44,777 bases of DNA from Alphaproteobacteria bacterium (GCA_018654745.1 JABILA010000143.1:1-44777), one strand, 5' to 3'; positions 32,937-42,348 are shown, counted from the stretch's first letter. Program-made: numbers and translations. The notes: a model not told the origin generated them from the sequence alone.

Positions 32937-34724
32937 ATGTCTGAATATAGTGCCCCTCTGCGTGATATGCGCTTTATCCTTGATGAAGTCGCAAATTTTG
33001 ATGTGATCAGTTCATTGCCAGGATATGAGGAAGCGACACCCGATCTTGTCGACGCCGTTCTGGAAGAGGCGAATAAACTGGCCTCTGAAGTTTTGGCACC
33101 CCTGAACCAGTCGGGTGACGAACAGGGTAGCCGGTTGGAAAATGGTGTTGTCGTAAATCCTGAAGGATTTGCAGATGCGCATGCACAGTTTGTTGAATCC
33201 GGCTGGGGCAGTTTGCCATTTGATCCCGAATTTGGCGGACAGGGTTTACCCTTCACACTGGGCGCGCCGCTGCTGGAAATGTGGGCTTCGGCCAATATGG
33301 GTTACAGCCTGCTGCCGCTGCTGACGCAAGGCGGAATTGATGCCATCGGGCATTATGGCACACCAGAACAAAAAGCCACCTATCTGGAAAACCTGGTCAC
33401 CGGCAAATGGTCGGGTACCATGAACCTGACGGAACCTCAGGCTGGCTCCGATGTTGGTGCGGTCAAAACGAAGGCTGAAGTCCAGCTGGATGGCAGCTAC
33501 AAGATCACCGGCACCAAGATATTTATTACCTGGGGTGATCACGAACTTTCAGAAAATATCCTGCATCTGGTATTGGCGCGATTGCCGGATGCGCCAGGTG
33601 GCACCAAGGGTATTTCCTGTTTCATCGTACCCAAGTATCTGGTCAATGAAGATGGATCCATCGGTGAACGTAACGACCTGCGGTGCGTGTCGCTCGAACA
33701 CAAGCTGGGTATCCACGCAAGCCCTACCGCAGTCATGTCCTTTGGCGACAATGGTGGTGCAACCGGTTATTTGCTGGGGCCCGAAAACGGCGGTATGCGG
33801 GTCATGTTCGTGATGATGAACAACGCCCGCTTCGGCGTTGGCATGGAGGGTGTCGCGATTGCCGAGCGTTCTTATCAACATGCACTGGCCTATGCGAAAG
33901 AACGCGTACAGGGCCGTGTCGTTGGCGGTGGACAAGACGCCGCAATTGTTGATCACCCGGACGTGCGGCGGATGCTGATGCAGATGAAAGCACTAACCGA
34001 AGCCAGCCGGGCGCTGGCCTATTATGCTGCCAGCCAGAACGATCTGGCCTCCCATCACGAAAATGAAGTGGCGCGCGAGGCGGCCAATGACCGGCTTGCG
34101 TTGCTGACGCCGCTGGTCAAGGCGTGGAGCACGGATATCGGTGTGGAAGTGGCGTCTCTGGGTGTTCAGGTTCACGGTGGCATGGGCTTCATCGAAGAAA
34201 CTGGTGCGGCTCAATATTACCGGGATTCGCGTATTGCGCCGATTTACGAAGGCACCAACGGTATTCAGGCACTGGACCTGGTGGGGCGTAAATTGCCCCT
34301 GGCTGGCGGTGCTACCGTGGGAAGTTTGTTTGCTGAAATCAGTGGAACTGCTGCGGAACTGCAAAATGGCGACATGGCCGAAGTCGGCAACAGTCTGGCT
34401 CTGGCGCATGAAGCACTGGTCAAGGCGACGGAGTGGATCAGCACCGGACATGTCGACGACCCCAGAGCCCAGGGCACTGGCGCCACCAACTATCTCAAGA
34501 TGTTCTCCACTGTTGTTGGCGGCTGGTTGATGGGACGCGCGGCTCTGGCGGCTAGCCGCAAACTTGCCGCTTCGGAAGGCGATGCCGGTTTCTATAAGGC
34601 GAAAATCGCCACGACCCGGTTTTATGCCGAACAAATTCTGTCCCAGGTCCCCGGTCTTTTGAGCGCCGTTACCAGCTCCTCAGAGGCGACTTTTGCCATT
34701 GACCCCGAGCAAATGACGGGATGA
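32937..34724 (+). CDS. Acyl-CoA dehydrogenase with C-terminal extension
   Basis: A 595-aa flavoenzyme of the larger, roughly 600-aa acyl-CoA dehydrogenase group used by proteobacteria. FAD/substrate motifs include LTEPQAGSDVGAV and YKITGTKIFITWG. The catalytic Glu region is YEGTNGIQALDLVGRK, followed by the acetyl-CoA-dehydrogenase-type C-terminal domain with the LAASRKLAASEGDAGFY helix. The start is ATG after GGAG. It should catalyse the first step of acyl-CoA beta-oxidation. The nearby acyl-CoA ligase supports a fatty-acid role. Confidence 0.93.
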   Translation: MSEYSAPLRDMRFILDEVANFDVISSLPGYEEATPDLVDAVLEEANKLASEVLAPLNQSGDEQGSRLENGVVVNPEGFADAHAQFVESGWGSLPFDPEFGGQGLPFTLGAPLLEMWASANMGYSLLPLLTQGGIDAIGHYGTPEQKATYLENLVTGKWSGTMNLTEPQAGSDVGAVKTKAEVQLDGSYKITGTKIFITWGDHELSENILHLVLARLPDAPGGTKGISCFIVPKYLVNEDGSIGERNDLRCVSLEHKLGIHASPTAVMSFGDNGGATGYLLGPENGGMRVMFVMMNNARFGVGMEGVAIAERSYQHALAYAKERVQGRVVGGGQDAAIVDHPDVRRMLMQMKALTEASRALAYYAASQNDLASHHENEVAREAANDRLALLTPLVKAWSTDIGVEVASLGVQVHGGMGFIEETGAAQYYRDSRIAPIYEGTNGIQALDLVGRKLPLAGGATVGSLFAEISGTAAELQNGDMAEVGNSLALAHEALVKATEWISTGHVDDPRAQGTGATNYLKMFSTVVGGWLMGRAALAASRKLAASEGDAGFYKAKIATTRFYAEQILSQVPGLLSAVTSSSEATFAIDPEQMTG

Positions 34725-34758
34725 TAGTTTTTAATAATAATGACTCTGAATAAACAGC

Positions 34759-34782
34759 CTTGACGTTAACGTAAACGTCAAG
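34759..34782. promoter_or_regulatory. 24-bp near-perfect palindrome, candidate operator
   Basis: The left half CTTGACGTTAAC and the right half GTAAACGTCAAG match except at one symmetric position. The core repeats ACGT words. It lies between the acyl-CoA dehydrogenase stop and the hydrolase start. The pattern resembles sites of MerR-type regulators of acyl-CoA catabolism (LiuR) as I remember them. No second copy was noticed here. Confidence 0.6.
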
Positions 34783-34880
34783 ATACCATTGAGCCTTCAT
34801 TGGGGCGCGGCAACGCAGCCCTTGATCGCCTTTCCCGTCCGGGAAGGGCATTTGTCCCCTGTAAGTTAATCGGAAAACCC

Positions 34881-35930
34881 TTGTCCAAAATTGTTGATTA
34901 TCCCAGTACCGAACTCCCTGCTGAGGGAACCATTAAAGAAGTCGCACCCGGTCTATATTGGGTGCGTATGCCGCTACCTTTGATCCTTGATCATATTAAT
35001 CTTTGGCTCGCTGACGATGGCGACAGTTGGACAATCATCGATACGGGCCTGAGAAACACCCGGATCATGGAACTGTGGGATGAAGTTTTCGACAAATTTC
35101 TCGACGGTAAGCCTGTCAAACGGGTGATCGTGACACACATGCATCCGGATCATGTTGGATTGGCAGGCTGGATTTGTGAAAAATTCGACGCCGAACTTGT
35201 GATGTCGCGGACGGACTGGATCATGGGTAAACTGCTGTCATCGGATGTCCGTGATGTGCCGCCTCAATCGGTTTTTAGTTTCTACAAGGAAATGGACCTT
35301 CCAGAGGAACATTTCGATATTTTGCGCAAGCAAGGCTTTGGCAATTTCGCCAAAGGTGTATACCCGATGCCCGACGTCTACAGTCGTATGCGCGATGGCG
35401 ATCAAATTCGCCTGGCCGGCAGCGACTGGGTCTGTATGGAAGGCTTGGGACATTCGCTCGAACATATGTGCCTCTTCAGTGAAGAACGTGGTGTCATGAT
35501 CGCCGGGGACCAGGTCTTGCCGCGCATCAGTCCGATCATCGGTGTTTATCCGGGAGAACCACGCGCCAATCCGTTGGGTGATTACCTGGAATCACTGAAA
35601 ACATTTAAAGAACTACCCGCTGACACCTATGTATTGCCAGCCCATGGTCTGCCGTTCTATCGCCTGCATGAACGCATTGACGAACTGACCGAACACCACG
35701 AAGAACGTCTCGCCGCAATCCTCGAGGGATGTGCAACGGCTACACCTGTGTGGAACTCATTGCCCTGGTTATTTCGTCGAAAGATGGAAGGCGGCACGAT
35801 ATTTATGGCCCTTGCAGAAGCACAGGCCCATTTCAACAAGCTGGAAATTGATGGCCTTTTGGCGCGTGAAATCGGTGACGACGGTGTGCACCGATTCCGG
35901 ACCATAGAAAATGCCACAGTCGCGGCCTGA
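34881..35930 (+). CDS. Metallo-beta-lactamase-fold hydrolase
   Basis: A protein of about 349 aa with a full set of MBL metal ligands: THMHPDH, the GLGHSLEH histidine, the Asp in AGDQVLP, and the His in LPAHGLP. It matches the glyoxalase II/thioesterase-like branch. The start is uncertain. TTG at 34881 (SKIVDYPSTELPAEG follows) is chosen, while an open frame extends to 34800. No strong ribosome site is seen for either. It sits between fatty-acid genes, so an acyl-CoA thioesterase or lactonase role is conceivable. The palindrome at 34759 may control it. Confidence 0.85.
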   Translation: MSKIVDYPSTELPAEGTIKEVAPGLYWVRMPLPLILDHINLWLADDGDSWTIIDTGLRNTRIMELWDEVFDKFLDGKPVKRVIVTHMHPDHVGLAGWICEKFDAELVMSRTDWIMGKLLSSDVRDVPPQSVFSFYKEMDLPEEHFDILRKQGFGNFAKGVYPMPDVYSRMRDGDQIRLAGSDWVCMEGLGHSLEHMCLFSEERGVMIAGDQVLPRISPIIGVYPGEPRANPLGDYLESLKTFKELPADTYVLPAHGLPFYRLHERIDELTEHHEERLAAILEGCATATPVWNSLPWLFRRKMEGGTIFMALAEAQAHFNKLEIDGLLAREIGDDGVHRFRTIENATVAA

Positions 35931-35946
35931 TCAGACTTCTGTCTCG

Positions 35947-36405
35947 ATGAAGGGACGCTGCGCTTGCGGTGATATCCAATATCGTATGAAGGCCAGGCCG
36001 ATGTTTGTGCATTGCTGTCATTGCAGCTCCTGCCAGCAAGAATCCGGATCTGCATTTGCCCTGAATGCGATCATTGAAGCTGACCACGTTGTTCTGGATG
36101 CGGGGCAGCCAGAAATAGTCCACACACCTTCCAAAAGCGGGAAGGGCCAAAAAATCGCTCGTTGTCCGGAATGCCATGTGGCGGTCTGGAGCCACTATGC
36201 TGGCCCAGGCGATAAGGTTTGTTTTGTACGTGTAGGCAGCCTTGATGAGAGCCACCTCTTGCCGCCGGATATTCACATCTTTACCCGGTCGAAACTGCCG
36301 TGGATTGCTCTGCCGGAAGATACCCCGTCCTTCGATGTTTATTATGATCCGGCAGAAGTCTGGCCATCCGAGAGCTTGAAGCGTCGCAAAGCTGTCAACT
36401 GGTAG
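35947..36405 (+). CDS. GFA (glutathione-dependent formaldehyde-activating) family zinc protein
   Basis: A 152-aa cytoplasmic protein with the zinc-binding cysteine pattern of the GFA/CENP-V family. This comprises GRCACGDIQY at the N-terminus, HCCHCSSCQQESGSAF, and CPECHVAVWS. Most members have no proven reaction, and the formaldehyde name should not be over-read. I use the ATG at 35947 since the domain begins there. An in-frame ATG at 35911 would overlap the preceding gene by 20 bp. Confidence 0.85.
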   Translation: MKGRCACGDIQYRMKARPMFVHCCHCSSCQQESGSAFALNAIIEADHVVLDAGQPEIVHTPSKSGKGQKIARCPECHVAVWSHYAGPGDKVCFVRVGSLDESHLLPPDIHIFTRSKLPWIALPEDTPSFDVYYDPAEVWPSESLKRRKAVNW

Positions 36406-36522
36406 AAGTATTTTTCCGGAATCTTGATCTGGTATGAGGCCGATTGTCGGAGTAGCATTTGTACCCACAACAGGCTGTCATAGAACGGCTGAAAAAAGCA
36501 CTGCCAATCGGGGAGAAGAAAG

Positions 36523-38217
36523 ATGACGGAAGAAATCTGGCTGAAAGCCTATCCGGAAAATATCGAATGGAATCAGACATTTGATGTCAAGCCATTGTGG
36601 GCCATACTGGATGATGCGGTTCGACGATTCCCCAACAATGACGTTATCGACTTTTTGGGCAAGACCTACACTTATGCAGAAATCGGGCATCAGGTAGATC
36701 GGGCCGCCGCCGGATTTCAGCGTCTGGGTGTTGGCAAGGGAACAAAAGTTGGCCTGTTCCTGCCCAACTGTCCCCAATTCATTATTTCCTATTTTGGCAT
36801 TTTAAAGGCAGGTGGCACGGTTGTGAATTACAGCCCGCTATATTCGGAACAGGAACTTTTGCATCAAATCGAGGATTCGCACACCGATATCATGGTGACG
36901 CTGAACCTCAAGGTTCTGTATCCAAAAATGAAAGCGATGCTGGAGCAAAGCCGGGTCAAGACATTGATCATCGGCAACATGCCGGAAGCATTATCTTTCC
37001 CAAAGAATATTTTGTTCCCACTATTCAAGCGCGGAGATATTGCCATTGTACCCAATGACAAACAGCACGTTGCCTTCGCGCAACTGATCAACAATGACGG
37101 TGCCTATACGCCAGCCGATATTGATCCGGCAAATGACATTGCTGTTTTACAATATACGGGTGGCACAACCGGCGTTTCCAAAGGTGCCATGCTGACCCAC
37201 GCTAATCTTTATGCCAACACTATGCAGGGTCGTGTGTGGTTTGAAGGTGTTACGGATGGCGAGGAGCGCATGATGGGCGTGCTGCCGTTCTTCCATGTTT
37301 TTGCCATGACGGTGGTGATGAACCTGTCCATTTCCATTGCCGCAAAAATCATTATGCATCCACGGTTCGAGCTGGAACCGGTGTTGAAGGACCTCGACAA
37401 GAAAAAGCCGACCTTGTTTCCGGGCGTGCCGACCATGTACACGGCGATCAACAATTATCCCAAGCTGTCGGACTATGACTTGTCGTCGTTGAAATTTTGC
37501 CTGTCCGGCGGTGCACCCTTGCCAGTTGAGGTCAAACAGAACTTCGAAAGCTTTACCGGTTGCAAACTGGTGGAAGGTTATGGTCTGACGGAAACTTCGC
37601 CCATTGCTTCGGCCAATCCTTTGATGGGCGTTAGCAAGGAAGCCTCAATTGGCATGCCCCTGCCGGGTACCCGTATCATTATCACCGACCGCGAAGATCC
37701 GCACAAGATTATGCCACAGGGAGAAGATGGCGAGATCTGTGTTGAAGGCCCACAAGTCATGCTGGGTTATTGGGGGCGCGAAGAAGCGACTGCAGAAACC
37801 ATTATAGACGGGCGCCTGCATACGGGCGACGTCGGGTATATGGATGAAGAAGGTTACACTTTCATCATCGACCGCATGAAGGACCTGGTTCTGGTTGGCG
37901 GCTTCAATGTCTATCCGCGCCATGTCGAAGAAGCAATTTATCAGCACCCCGGCGTTGAGGAAGTTACGGTCATTGGCATCACAGATGATTACCTCGGCCA
38001 GGCGATCAAGGCATTCATCAAGCTGAAAGATGGGCAAACGCTGAATGAGGATGAACTCAAGGCGTTTCTTCAGGATAAACTGGCGAAACATGCTTTGCCA
38101 CGCCAGACAGAATTCCGTGACGAATTGCCAAAAACCATGATCGGCAAGTTGTCGAAAAAGGAACTGGTTGCGGAAGAAAAGGAAAAATATGAAGCCGCGA
38201 AAGCCGCTTCGTCCTGA
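36523..38217 (+). CDS. Long-chain fatty acid--CoA ligase
   Basis: A 564-aa member of the ANL adenylate-forming enzymes, which activate fatty acids with ATP and CoA. Motifs in order are the phosphate-binding loop YTGGTTGVSKGAMLTH, GYGLTETSP, HTGDVGYMDEEGY, GFNVYPRHVEE, and the C-terminal catalytic Lys in MIGKLSKKEL. The start is ATG after GGGGAGAAG. A clear terminator follows at 38272. With the acyl-CoA dehydrogenase and hydrolase it forms a fatty-acid degradation neighbourhood. Confidence 0.94.
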   Translation: MTEEIWLKAYPENIEWNQTFDVKPLWAILDDAVRRFPNNDVIDFLGKTYTYAEIGHQVDRAAAGFQRLGVGKGTKVGLFLPNCPQFIISYFGILKAGGTVVNYSPLYSEQELLHQIEDSHTDIMVTLNLKVLYPKMKAMLEQSRVKTLIIGNMPEALSFPKNILFPLFKRGDIAIVPNDKQHVAFAQLINNDGAYTPADIDPANDIAVLQYTGGTTGVSKGAMLTHANLYANTMQGRVWFEGVTDGEERMMGVLPFFHVFAMTVVMNLSISIAAKIIMHPRFELEPVLKDLDKKKPTLFPGVPTMYTAINNYPKLSDYDLSSLKFCLSGGAPLPVEVKQNFESFTGCKLVEGYGLTETSPIASANPLMGVSKEASIGMPLPGTRIIITDREDPHKIMPQGEDGEICVEGPQVMLGYWGREEATAETIIDGRLHTGDVGYMDEEGYTFIIDRMKDLVLVGGFNVYPRHVEEAIYQHPGVEEVTVIGITDDYLGQAIKAFIKLKDGQTLNEDELKAFLQDKLAKHALPRQTEFRDELPKTMIGKLSKKELVAEEKEKYEAAKAASS

Positions 38218-38271
38218 TCCCTAGACAGTCGATTTCGACCTGACCTGATCGAACCGGGTGCAACTGACGTT

Positions 38272-38301
38272 GCTTCCGGTTTATCCGGATGCCGATTTTT
38301 T
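38272..38301 (+). terminator. Intrinsic terminator after the acyl-CoA ligase gene
   Basis: GCTTCCGG (38272-38279) pairs with CCGGATGC (38285-38292), with one T-T mismatch and a 5-nt loop. A GATTTTTT tract follows. Confidence 0.75.
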
Positions 38302-38443
38302 CTGATTTTTCAACTTGCTATGAGTTTATTCGATGATTATGGTCTAACACGTGAGTGTAAAATTATATTTGGCAAGTCATAATCTGTGCGTATCTCTTTA
38401 ATTTGCAAAACAAAGCCACCGGTTCGTGTTGGGGAGAACACTG
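38302..38443. other. AT-rich stretch between terminator and repeat copy 2
   Basis: Part of a 367-bp gap. It is AT-rich around 38320-38400 and may contain a promoter for the methyltransferase operon, but no hexamer pair is convincing. The short open frame crossing it reads through the repeat and is not a gene. Confidence 0.35.
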
Positions 38444-38543
38444 GAGCGTTTCCGGGTTCAACGGAAACGCAGCGTTGCCTCAAACCCCATGGTTTGGGTC
38501 AACAATCGATGCATGAGCGATTCCGTCTAAACCGGAATTGCCC
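38444..38543 (+). repeat. Double-hairpin intergenic repeat, copy 2
   Basis: Hairpin A has GCGTTTCCG (38446-38454) and CGGAAACGC (38462-38470). Hairpin B has GCGATTCCG (38517-38525) and CGGAATTGC (38533-38541) with one G-U pair. Between them is CAAACC-CCAT-GGTTTG, an extra small hairpin. It ends 41 bp before the methyltransferase start. Same orientation as copies 1 and 3. Confidence 0.85.
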
Positions 38544-38584
38544 TGGGGTTTGTTTTCAGGGGGTGAGTTATTTCGATTGATCAA

Positions 38585-39619
38585 TTGCAGAGCGATCAGG
38601 TCACTGATTCGCTGCTGACGGAGTCAGAGTCAGACCTGTTCGGAATCATGACCGGGGCCTTTCGTGCCCAGTTGTTGTCTGTTGCCCTGAAGCGCGATCT
38701 GTTCACCTATCTGTCCAGCAAATCCCTGAAGTTTGGACAGTTGTGCGAGCATCTCAAGATTCCCAGGAAACCATGTTTGCTGTTTCTGGAAAGTCTTGTG
38801 GCGATCAAGCTTTTGAAAAAAACGGGTGAGTATTACGGCAACTCTTCCATGTCCGCGACTTATCTGGTCAAGGGACGACCGGAATATCAGGGCGCCAATG
38901 TCAAACTGTTTGAAAGTCTCTATGACGCCTGCCGGGAACTTGAAACCGCACTGGTAGAAGACAAACCGACGACAACCAATTTCGCCTATTTCTTTGATGA
39001 CGGCGACGATATCTCCAGTAACTATGCCAACCTGATGCACGAGAGCGGCGTGGTGCCGACATTGCTGCTGATGGAATATTATGATTTCAGCGACAGCAAA
39101 TGGTTGCTTGATGTTGGTGGTGGCAGTGGACGCCTGGCGGCAACGCTGACGTCGCAATATTCCGGACTGGGTGTGGTGTTGTTCGACCTGCCGCAAATCT
39201 GTGCCCAGGCCCAGGACTATCTGACGCCGTTTCCGTCGCTCAGTTCCCGGATCGAAATTTTCAACGGCAACTTCCTGCGTGATGCTTTTCCGGAAGGGCC
39301 CGATACAATTCTGATGATGCGGATCGTGCACGACTGGCCTGACGACACGGCGCAGCTATTGTTACGCAAGGCATACAAGGCATTACCACCGGGTGGGAAG
39401 ATATTGATCTTTGAAACCATGCGGACGTCCGACGATGTCCCGGATGAGACATTTGCCATTTCGCTTTTGATGCAGCTGATCAGCCCGGCGGGCAAGGTAC
39501 GCTCCTTCAACGAGGTGTCAGAAATGTTGCGTGAGGCCAGGTTTACCAATATCGAGGTGACGCCGGCGGCCTACATGTACACGCTGGTTTCAGCCGAGAA
39601 GCCTCTGACAAATATCTGA
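38585..39619 (+). CDS. SAM-dependent O-methyltransferase (Methyltransf_2-like)
   Basis: A 344-aa protein with a winged-helix dimerisation part (FRAQLLSVALKRDLFTYL, then IPRKPCLLFLESLVAIKLL) and a Rossmann methyltransferase domain (LLDVGGGSGRLAATL). It keeps the catalytic-His motif of small-molecule O-methyltransferases (RIVHDWPDD) and LPPGGKILIFE. The start is taken as TTG at 38585, with no close ribosome site; an ATG at 38648 is the alternative. It overlaps the reductase by 1 bp. The substrate is unknown and could be a phenolic or polyketide-like hydroxyl. Confidence 0.85.
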   Translation: MQSDQVTDSLLTESESDLFGIMTGAFRAQLLSVALKRDLFTYLSSKSLKFGQLCEHLKIPRKPCLLFLESLVAIKLLKKTGEYYGNSSMSATYLVKGRPEYQGANVKLFESLYDACRELETALVEDKPTTTNFAYFFDDGDDISSNYANLMHESGVVPTLLLMEYYDFSDSKWLLDVGGGSGRLAATLTSQYSGLGVVLFDLPQICAQAQDYLTPFPSLSSRIEIFNGNFLRDAFPEGPDTILMMRIVHDWPDDTAQLLLRKAYKALPPGGKILIFETMRTSDDVPDETFAISLLMQLISPAGKVRSFNEVSEMLREARFTNIEVTPAAYMYTLVSAEKPLTNI

Positions 39620-40764
39620 TGAAGAGAACGGCACTTGTCACCGGCGCGACCGGATTTCTGGGCGCATATTTCACGGCCCATCTCTTGCGGCAAGGATTCC
39701 GTGTATTTGCTCTGGCTCGGAACGCATCGGAACGCGGATTGGGCTCGATGATCCTTCGGATCAACGAACAGCATTCTGGACCAGCCCTGGATATATCGTC
39801 GGATTTTGTCGCCGTTGAGGGTGATGTCCGGACTCAGAACTGTGGTCTTTCTGAATGCGACGCGAAAGAGGTCGCCGCGAATGTTACCGATATATGGCAT
39901 TTTGCTGCTGCCTTTGAAGACAACGGTAACGGAGACAATACCGTTTTTGAGACCAACGTTGGTGGCACCGTAAATTTGCTTGCCTTCCTGAAAAACTGCA
40001 AAACATCCGTTCGTCTGAATTATGTCAGTACGGCATATGCATCGCCGGTCGAAAACGGGGTCGCCTGTGAAAAACTGGTTGATCCGGAATATACCGGCGC
40101 CAGCAAGAGCAACGCCTACGAAAATTCGAAGGCGGAAGCAGAAAGACGCGTGGCAGCGCTTTGTGGCGAGGAGGGCATTGAATACAGGATTTACCGCCCA
40201 CCCATTGTGGCCGGGGATAGTGGCAGCGGATCCAGCCTGGGATATACCGGATACCAGGGCGTTTTCAGGGCGCTCTATTTGTTGAAGCGCAGGTTGGAGA
40301 TCAATATCGGAGAATTTTTTGACAACGACCTGAGGTTACGGGTCATTGCCGATCCGGGCTTGCCGGTTAATGTCGTGCCCGTTGATTTTGTAATCGAATC
40401 AATGTGGCACCTGGCGGAAACAGACGTCACGGCAAGTGGTATTTTCAATGTTACCAGTCAGCATGCTGTCAAATTGGAAACCCTTTTCAGGGCCGCATCA
40501 GAATCTCTCGGGGTAACCGGAATTTCACTTTCCACAGATCATGATTTTGACGGTATGCCCATGACCATCGCCGAACGCCTTTTTCGCCGACGGATGAAAT
40601 TTCAGGAACCATATTTTCTGACCAGCAATCAGTTTGACAGTCGTAACTTCAGAAACTTTGTCGCTGAAACGGAATTGCCGTCACCGGCGTGCGAGGGAGA
40701 TTATCTTGAGCGCTGCAATGCCTACTGCCTGAACGCCATGGAGCAGGAATTTTCAGCAACTTGA
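39619..40764 (+). CDS. NAD(P)-binding SDR, thioester-reductase/fatty-acyl-CoA-reductase-like
   Basis: A 381-aa extended short-chain dehydrogenase. The nucleotide loop is GATGFLGAYF, followed by DIWHFAAAFED, LNYVSTAYASP and the catalytic YENSKAEAE (Tyr/Lys). This arrangement fits the NAD_binding_4 or thioester-reductase branch, which reduces acyl-CoA or carrier-bound acyl groups to aldehydes or alcohols. An epimerase role cannot be excluded. The TGATG junction with the methyltransferase implies coupled translation and a joint pathway, perhaps a small secreted metabolite. Confidence 0.85.
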   Translation: MKRTALVTGATGFLGAYFTAHLLRQGFRVFALARNASERGLGSMILRINEQHSGPALDISSDFVAVEGDVRTQNCGLSECDAKEVAANVTDIWHFAAAFEDNGNGDNTVFETNVGGTVNLLAFLKNCKTSVRLNYVSTAYASPVENGVACEKLVDPEYTGASKSNAYENSKAEAERRVAALCGEEGIEYRIYRPPIVAGDSGSGSSLGYTGYQGVFRALYLLKRRLEINIGEFFDNDLRLRVIADPGLPVNVVPVDFVIESMWHLAETDVTASGIFNVTSQHAVKLETLFRAASESLGVTGISLSTDHDFDGMPMTIAERLFRRRMKFQEPYFLTSNQFDSRNFRNFVAETELPSPACEGDYLERCNAYCLNAMEQEFSAT

Positions 40765-40820
40765 GAAATTGCATTTTTGCTGAACAGTAACAGTTGTGTC
40801 TGGAAAATATTCAGCAACTA

Positions 40821-40836
40821 GATGTAGAAATACATC
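40821..40836. other. Stem-loop with GAAA tetraloop
   Basis: GATGTA and TACATC flank GAAA, forming a perfect 6-bp stem 56 bp after the reductase stop. It has no T-run. It may be a processing signal or the transcript end. Confidence 0.35.
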
Positions 40837-40889
40837 CGATGACCAGGTTGAAATTCTGTTATTCAGCTGATTTGTAGCTACTTATTATC

Positions 40890-40919
40890 TTGTTATTGGT
40901 TTTTTCGATAATGTATAAT
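40890..40919 (+). promoter_or_regulatory. Candidate sigma70 promoter of the adenylate cyclase gene
   Basis: TTGTTA (40890-40895) and TATAAT (40914-40919) are separated by 18 bp within an AT-rich tract 60 bp before the cyclase start. The -10 box is a perfect consensus. Confidence 0.5.
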
Positions 40920-40943
40920 TTAAATCAAATTTAAGTCTAATTT

Positions 40944-40961
40944 ATTATTGATTTCAATAAT
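40944..40961. promoter_or_regulatory. 18-bp palindrome between promoter and cyclase start
   Basis: ATTATTGA and TCAATAAT are perfect 8-bp arms around a TT centre, just downstream of the predicted start point. It is well placed for repressor binding. Confidence 0.45.
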
Positions 40962-40978
40962 TTACGGATTGATAGCAG

Positions 40979-42265
40979 ATGCTTTTGAAGAAATTTGATG
41001 CCGAGAATGAGGCGCGATTCCGCCTGGAATATGCTGCACGTTCTATCGCATTTGTCCGTGTTTCCCTGCCCATCGCCGGGGCGCTGTTTCTTTGCTATTT
41101 GTTCTGGGATTATTACATCGATCCGGACCGGCTGTTTTATATGCTGGCTGCCAGATTGATTTGTGTCCTTGTCGCTGCCAGTGTTTTTGGCCTTACATTT
41201 CACCCGTCATTTGTCCGCTGGTCACAATTGATTCTTGGTCTTACGGCCATGATTGGTGCCACGGGTATCCTGGTTGTACTCCATGCCCTGCCAGATGGTT
41301 TCAGTTATGGCGCCGCGACCATTTTGCTGGCCATCATGTTTGCCTGCGGTTTGTTGCGGCTCCTGTTCATCCCGGCGGCGATGACCTGTCTTGGTATATT
41401 GCTGGCATCGAACGGGGCCATGTATCTGGCTGGAAGCACGGAGTTCGTCTTTATCAATGCCAACTATGTGCTGGTATCATCCATCATCATCGGTCTGGCC
41501 TACACCATGATTCTGGAATGGAAAGAACGCAGCGCCTTTGAGTTCAAAATGGAACTCAAGAAGGAGAAGAAAATCAGTGATGCGATGCTGCGGAATTTCT
41601 TGCCGGATCGCATTGTCGACAGATTGAAGGAAGGCGAGGAAACCATTGCTGAATCCGTTGGCGAAGCCACAGTCCTGTTCGCCGATCTGGTTGGTTTTAC
41701 GTCCCTGACAAACCGGCTGGCACCTAGTCACCTGGTTGAAATCCTCAGCGATATTTTCAAGATGATGGATGAAATCACTGAGGCCAAGGGCGTCGAAAAG
41801 GTTAAAACCATCGGGGATAACTATATGGTGGTGGGTGGTGTTCGTAATCCGTCGCCTGAAAGTGCCCAGGCTGTTCTGGAATTTGCCATCGATGCCCTGA
41901 ACGCCATTGATCAATATTCAAAGAACCGTGGTCTGCCCCTCAAGATGCGGGTGGGCATCGCTACGGGTTCGGTTGTCTCCGGTGTGATCGGAACCAAGGT
42001 ACCTGCTTTTGATTTGTGGGGAGAAACGGTTAATCTGGCCAGTCGTCTGGAATCAGAAGGCAGGGATAATACCATTCAGGTTGCCGAAACCACCTATTGG
42101 CGATTGCAACATCTGTATGAATTTGAAGACAGGGGCGAGCTTGAGTTCAAGGGTGGCGTAAAGACCCGGGCCTACATTCTGAAAGGCCGAAAATTACTGG
42201 CGCATGATACCGAACCTGCGCAGGTTGAAACCCGCCCTCAGCCGATGTTGCGCACCGTCGAATAG
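40979..42265 (+). CDS. Six-helix membrane class III adenylate cyclase
   Basis: A 428-aa integral cyclase. About six membrane helices (residues 20-178) form an N-terminal sensor-like membrane domain ending in a helical linker (EWKERSAFEFKMELKKEKKISD). The catalytic domain follows: metal Asp in LFADLVGFTSL and GDNYMVV, adenine-selecting Lys in KVKTIGD and Asp in AFDLWGETVN, and the canonical NLASRL. It should make cAMP in response to a membrane signal. The ATG at 40979 has only a weak ribosome site. It is monocistronic by position. Confidence 0.92.
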   Translation: MLLKKFDAENEARFRLEYAARSIAFVRVSLPIAGALFLCYLFWDYYIDPDRLFYMLAARLICVLVAASVFGLTFHPSFVRWSQLILGLTAMIGATGILVVLHALPDGFSYGAATILLAIMFACGLLRLLFIPAAMTCLGILLASNGAMYLAGSTEFVFINANYVLVSSIIIGLAYTMILEWKERSAFEFKMELKKEKKISDAMLRNFLPDRIVDRLKEGEETIAESVGEATVLFADLVGFTSLTNRLAPSHLVEILSDIFKMMDEITEAKGVEKVKTIGDNYMVVGGVRNPSPESAQAVLEFAIDALNAIDQYSKNRGLPLKMRVGIATGSVVSGVIGTKVPAFDLWGETVNLASRLESEGRDNTIQVAETTYWRLQHLYEFEDRGELEFKGGVKTRAYILKGRKLLAHDTEPAQVETRPQPMLRTVE

Positions 42266-42348
42266 GGAACGGAATACCCTCCCACCCGGTCTGGTGCCGC
42301 GGTGACAGTCACAAATATGTTATATAAGAAAAGTCTAATTTTAGGTGG

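Noticed and set aside
38386..38580. 64-codon frame reading through repeat copy 2
   Set aside because: The same peptide word (FPG-x2-ETQRCLKP) is produced by reading through the other repeat copies, so it reflects the element and not a gene.
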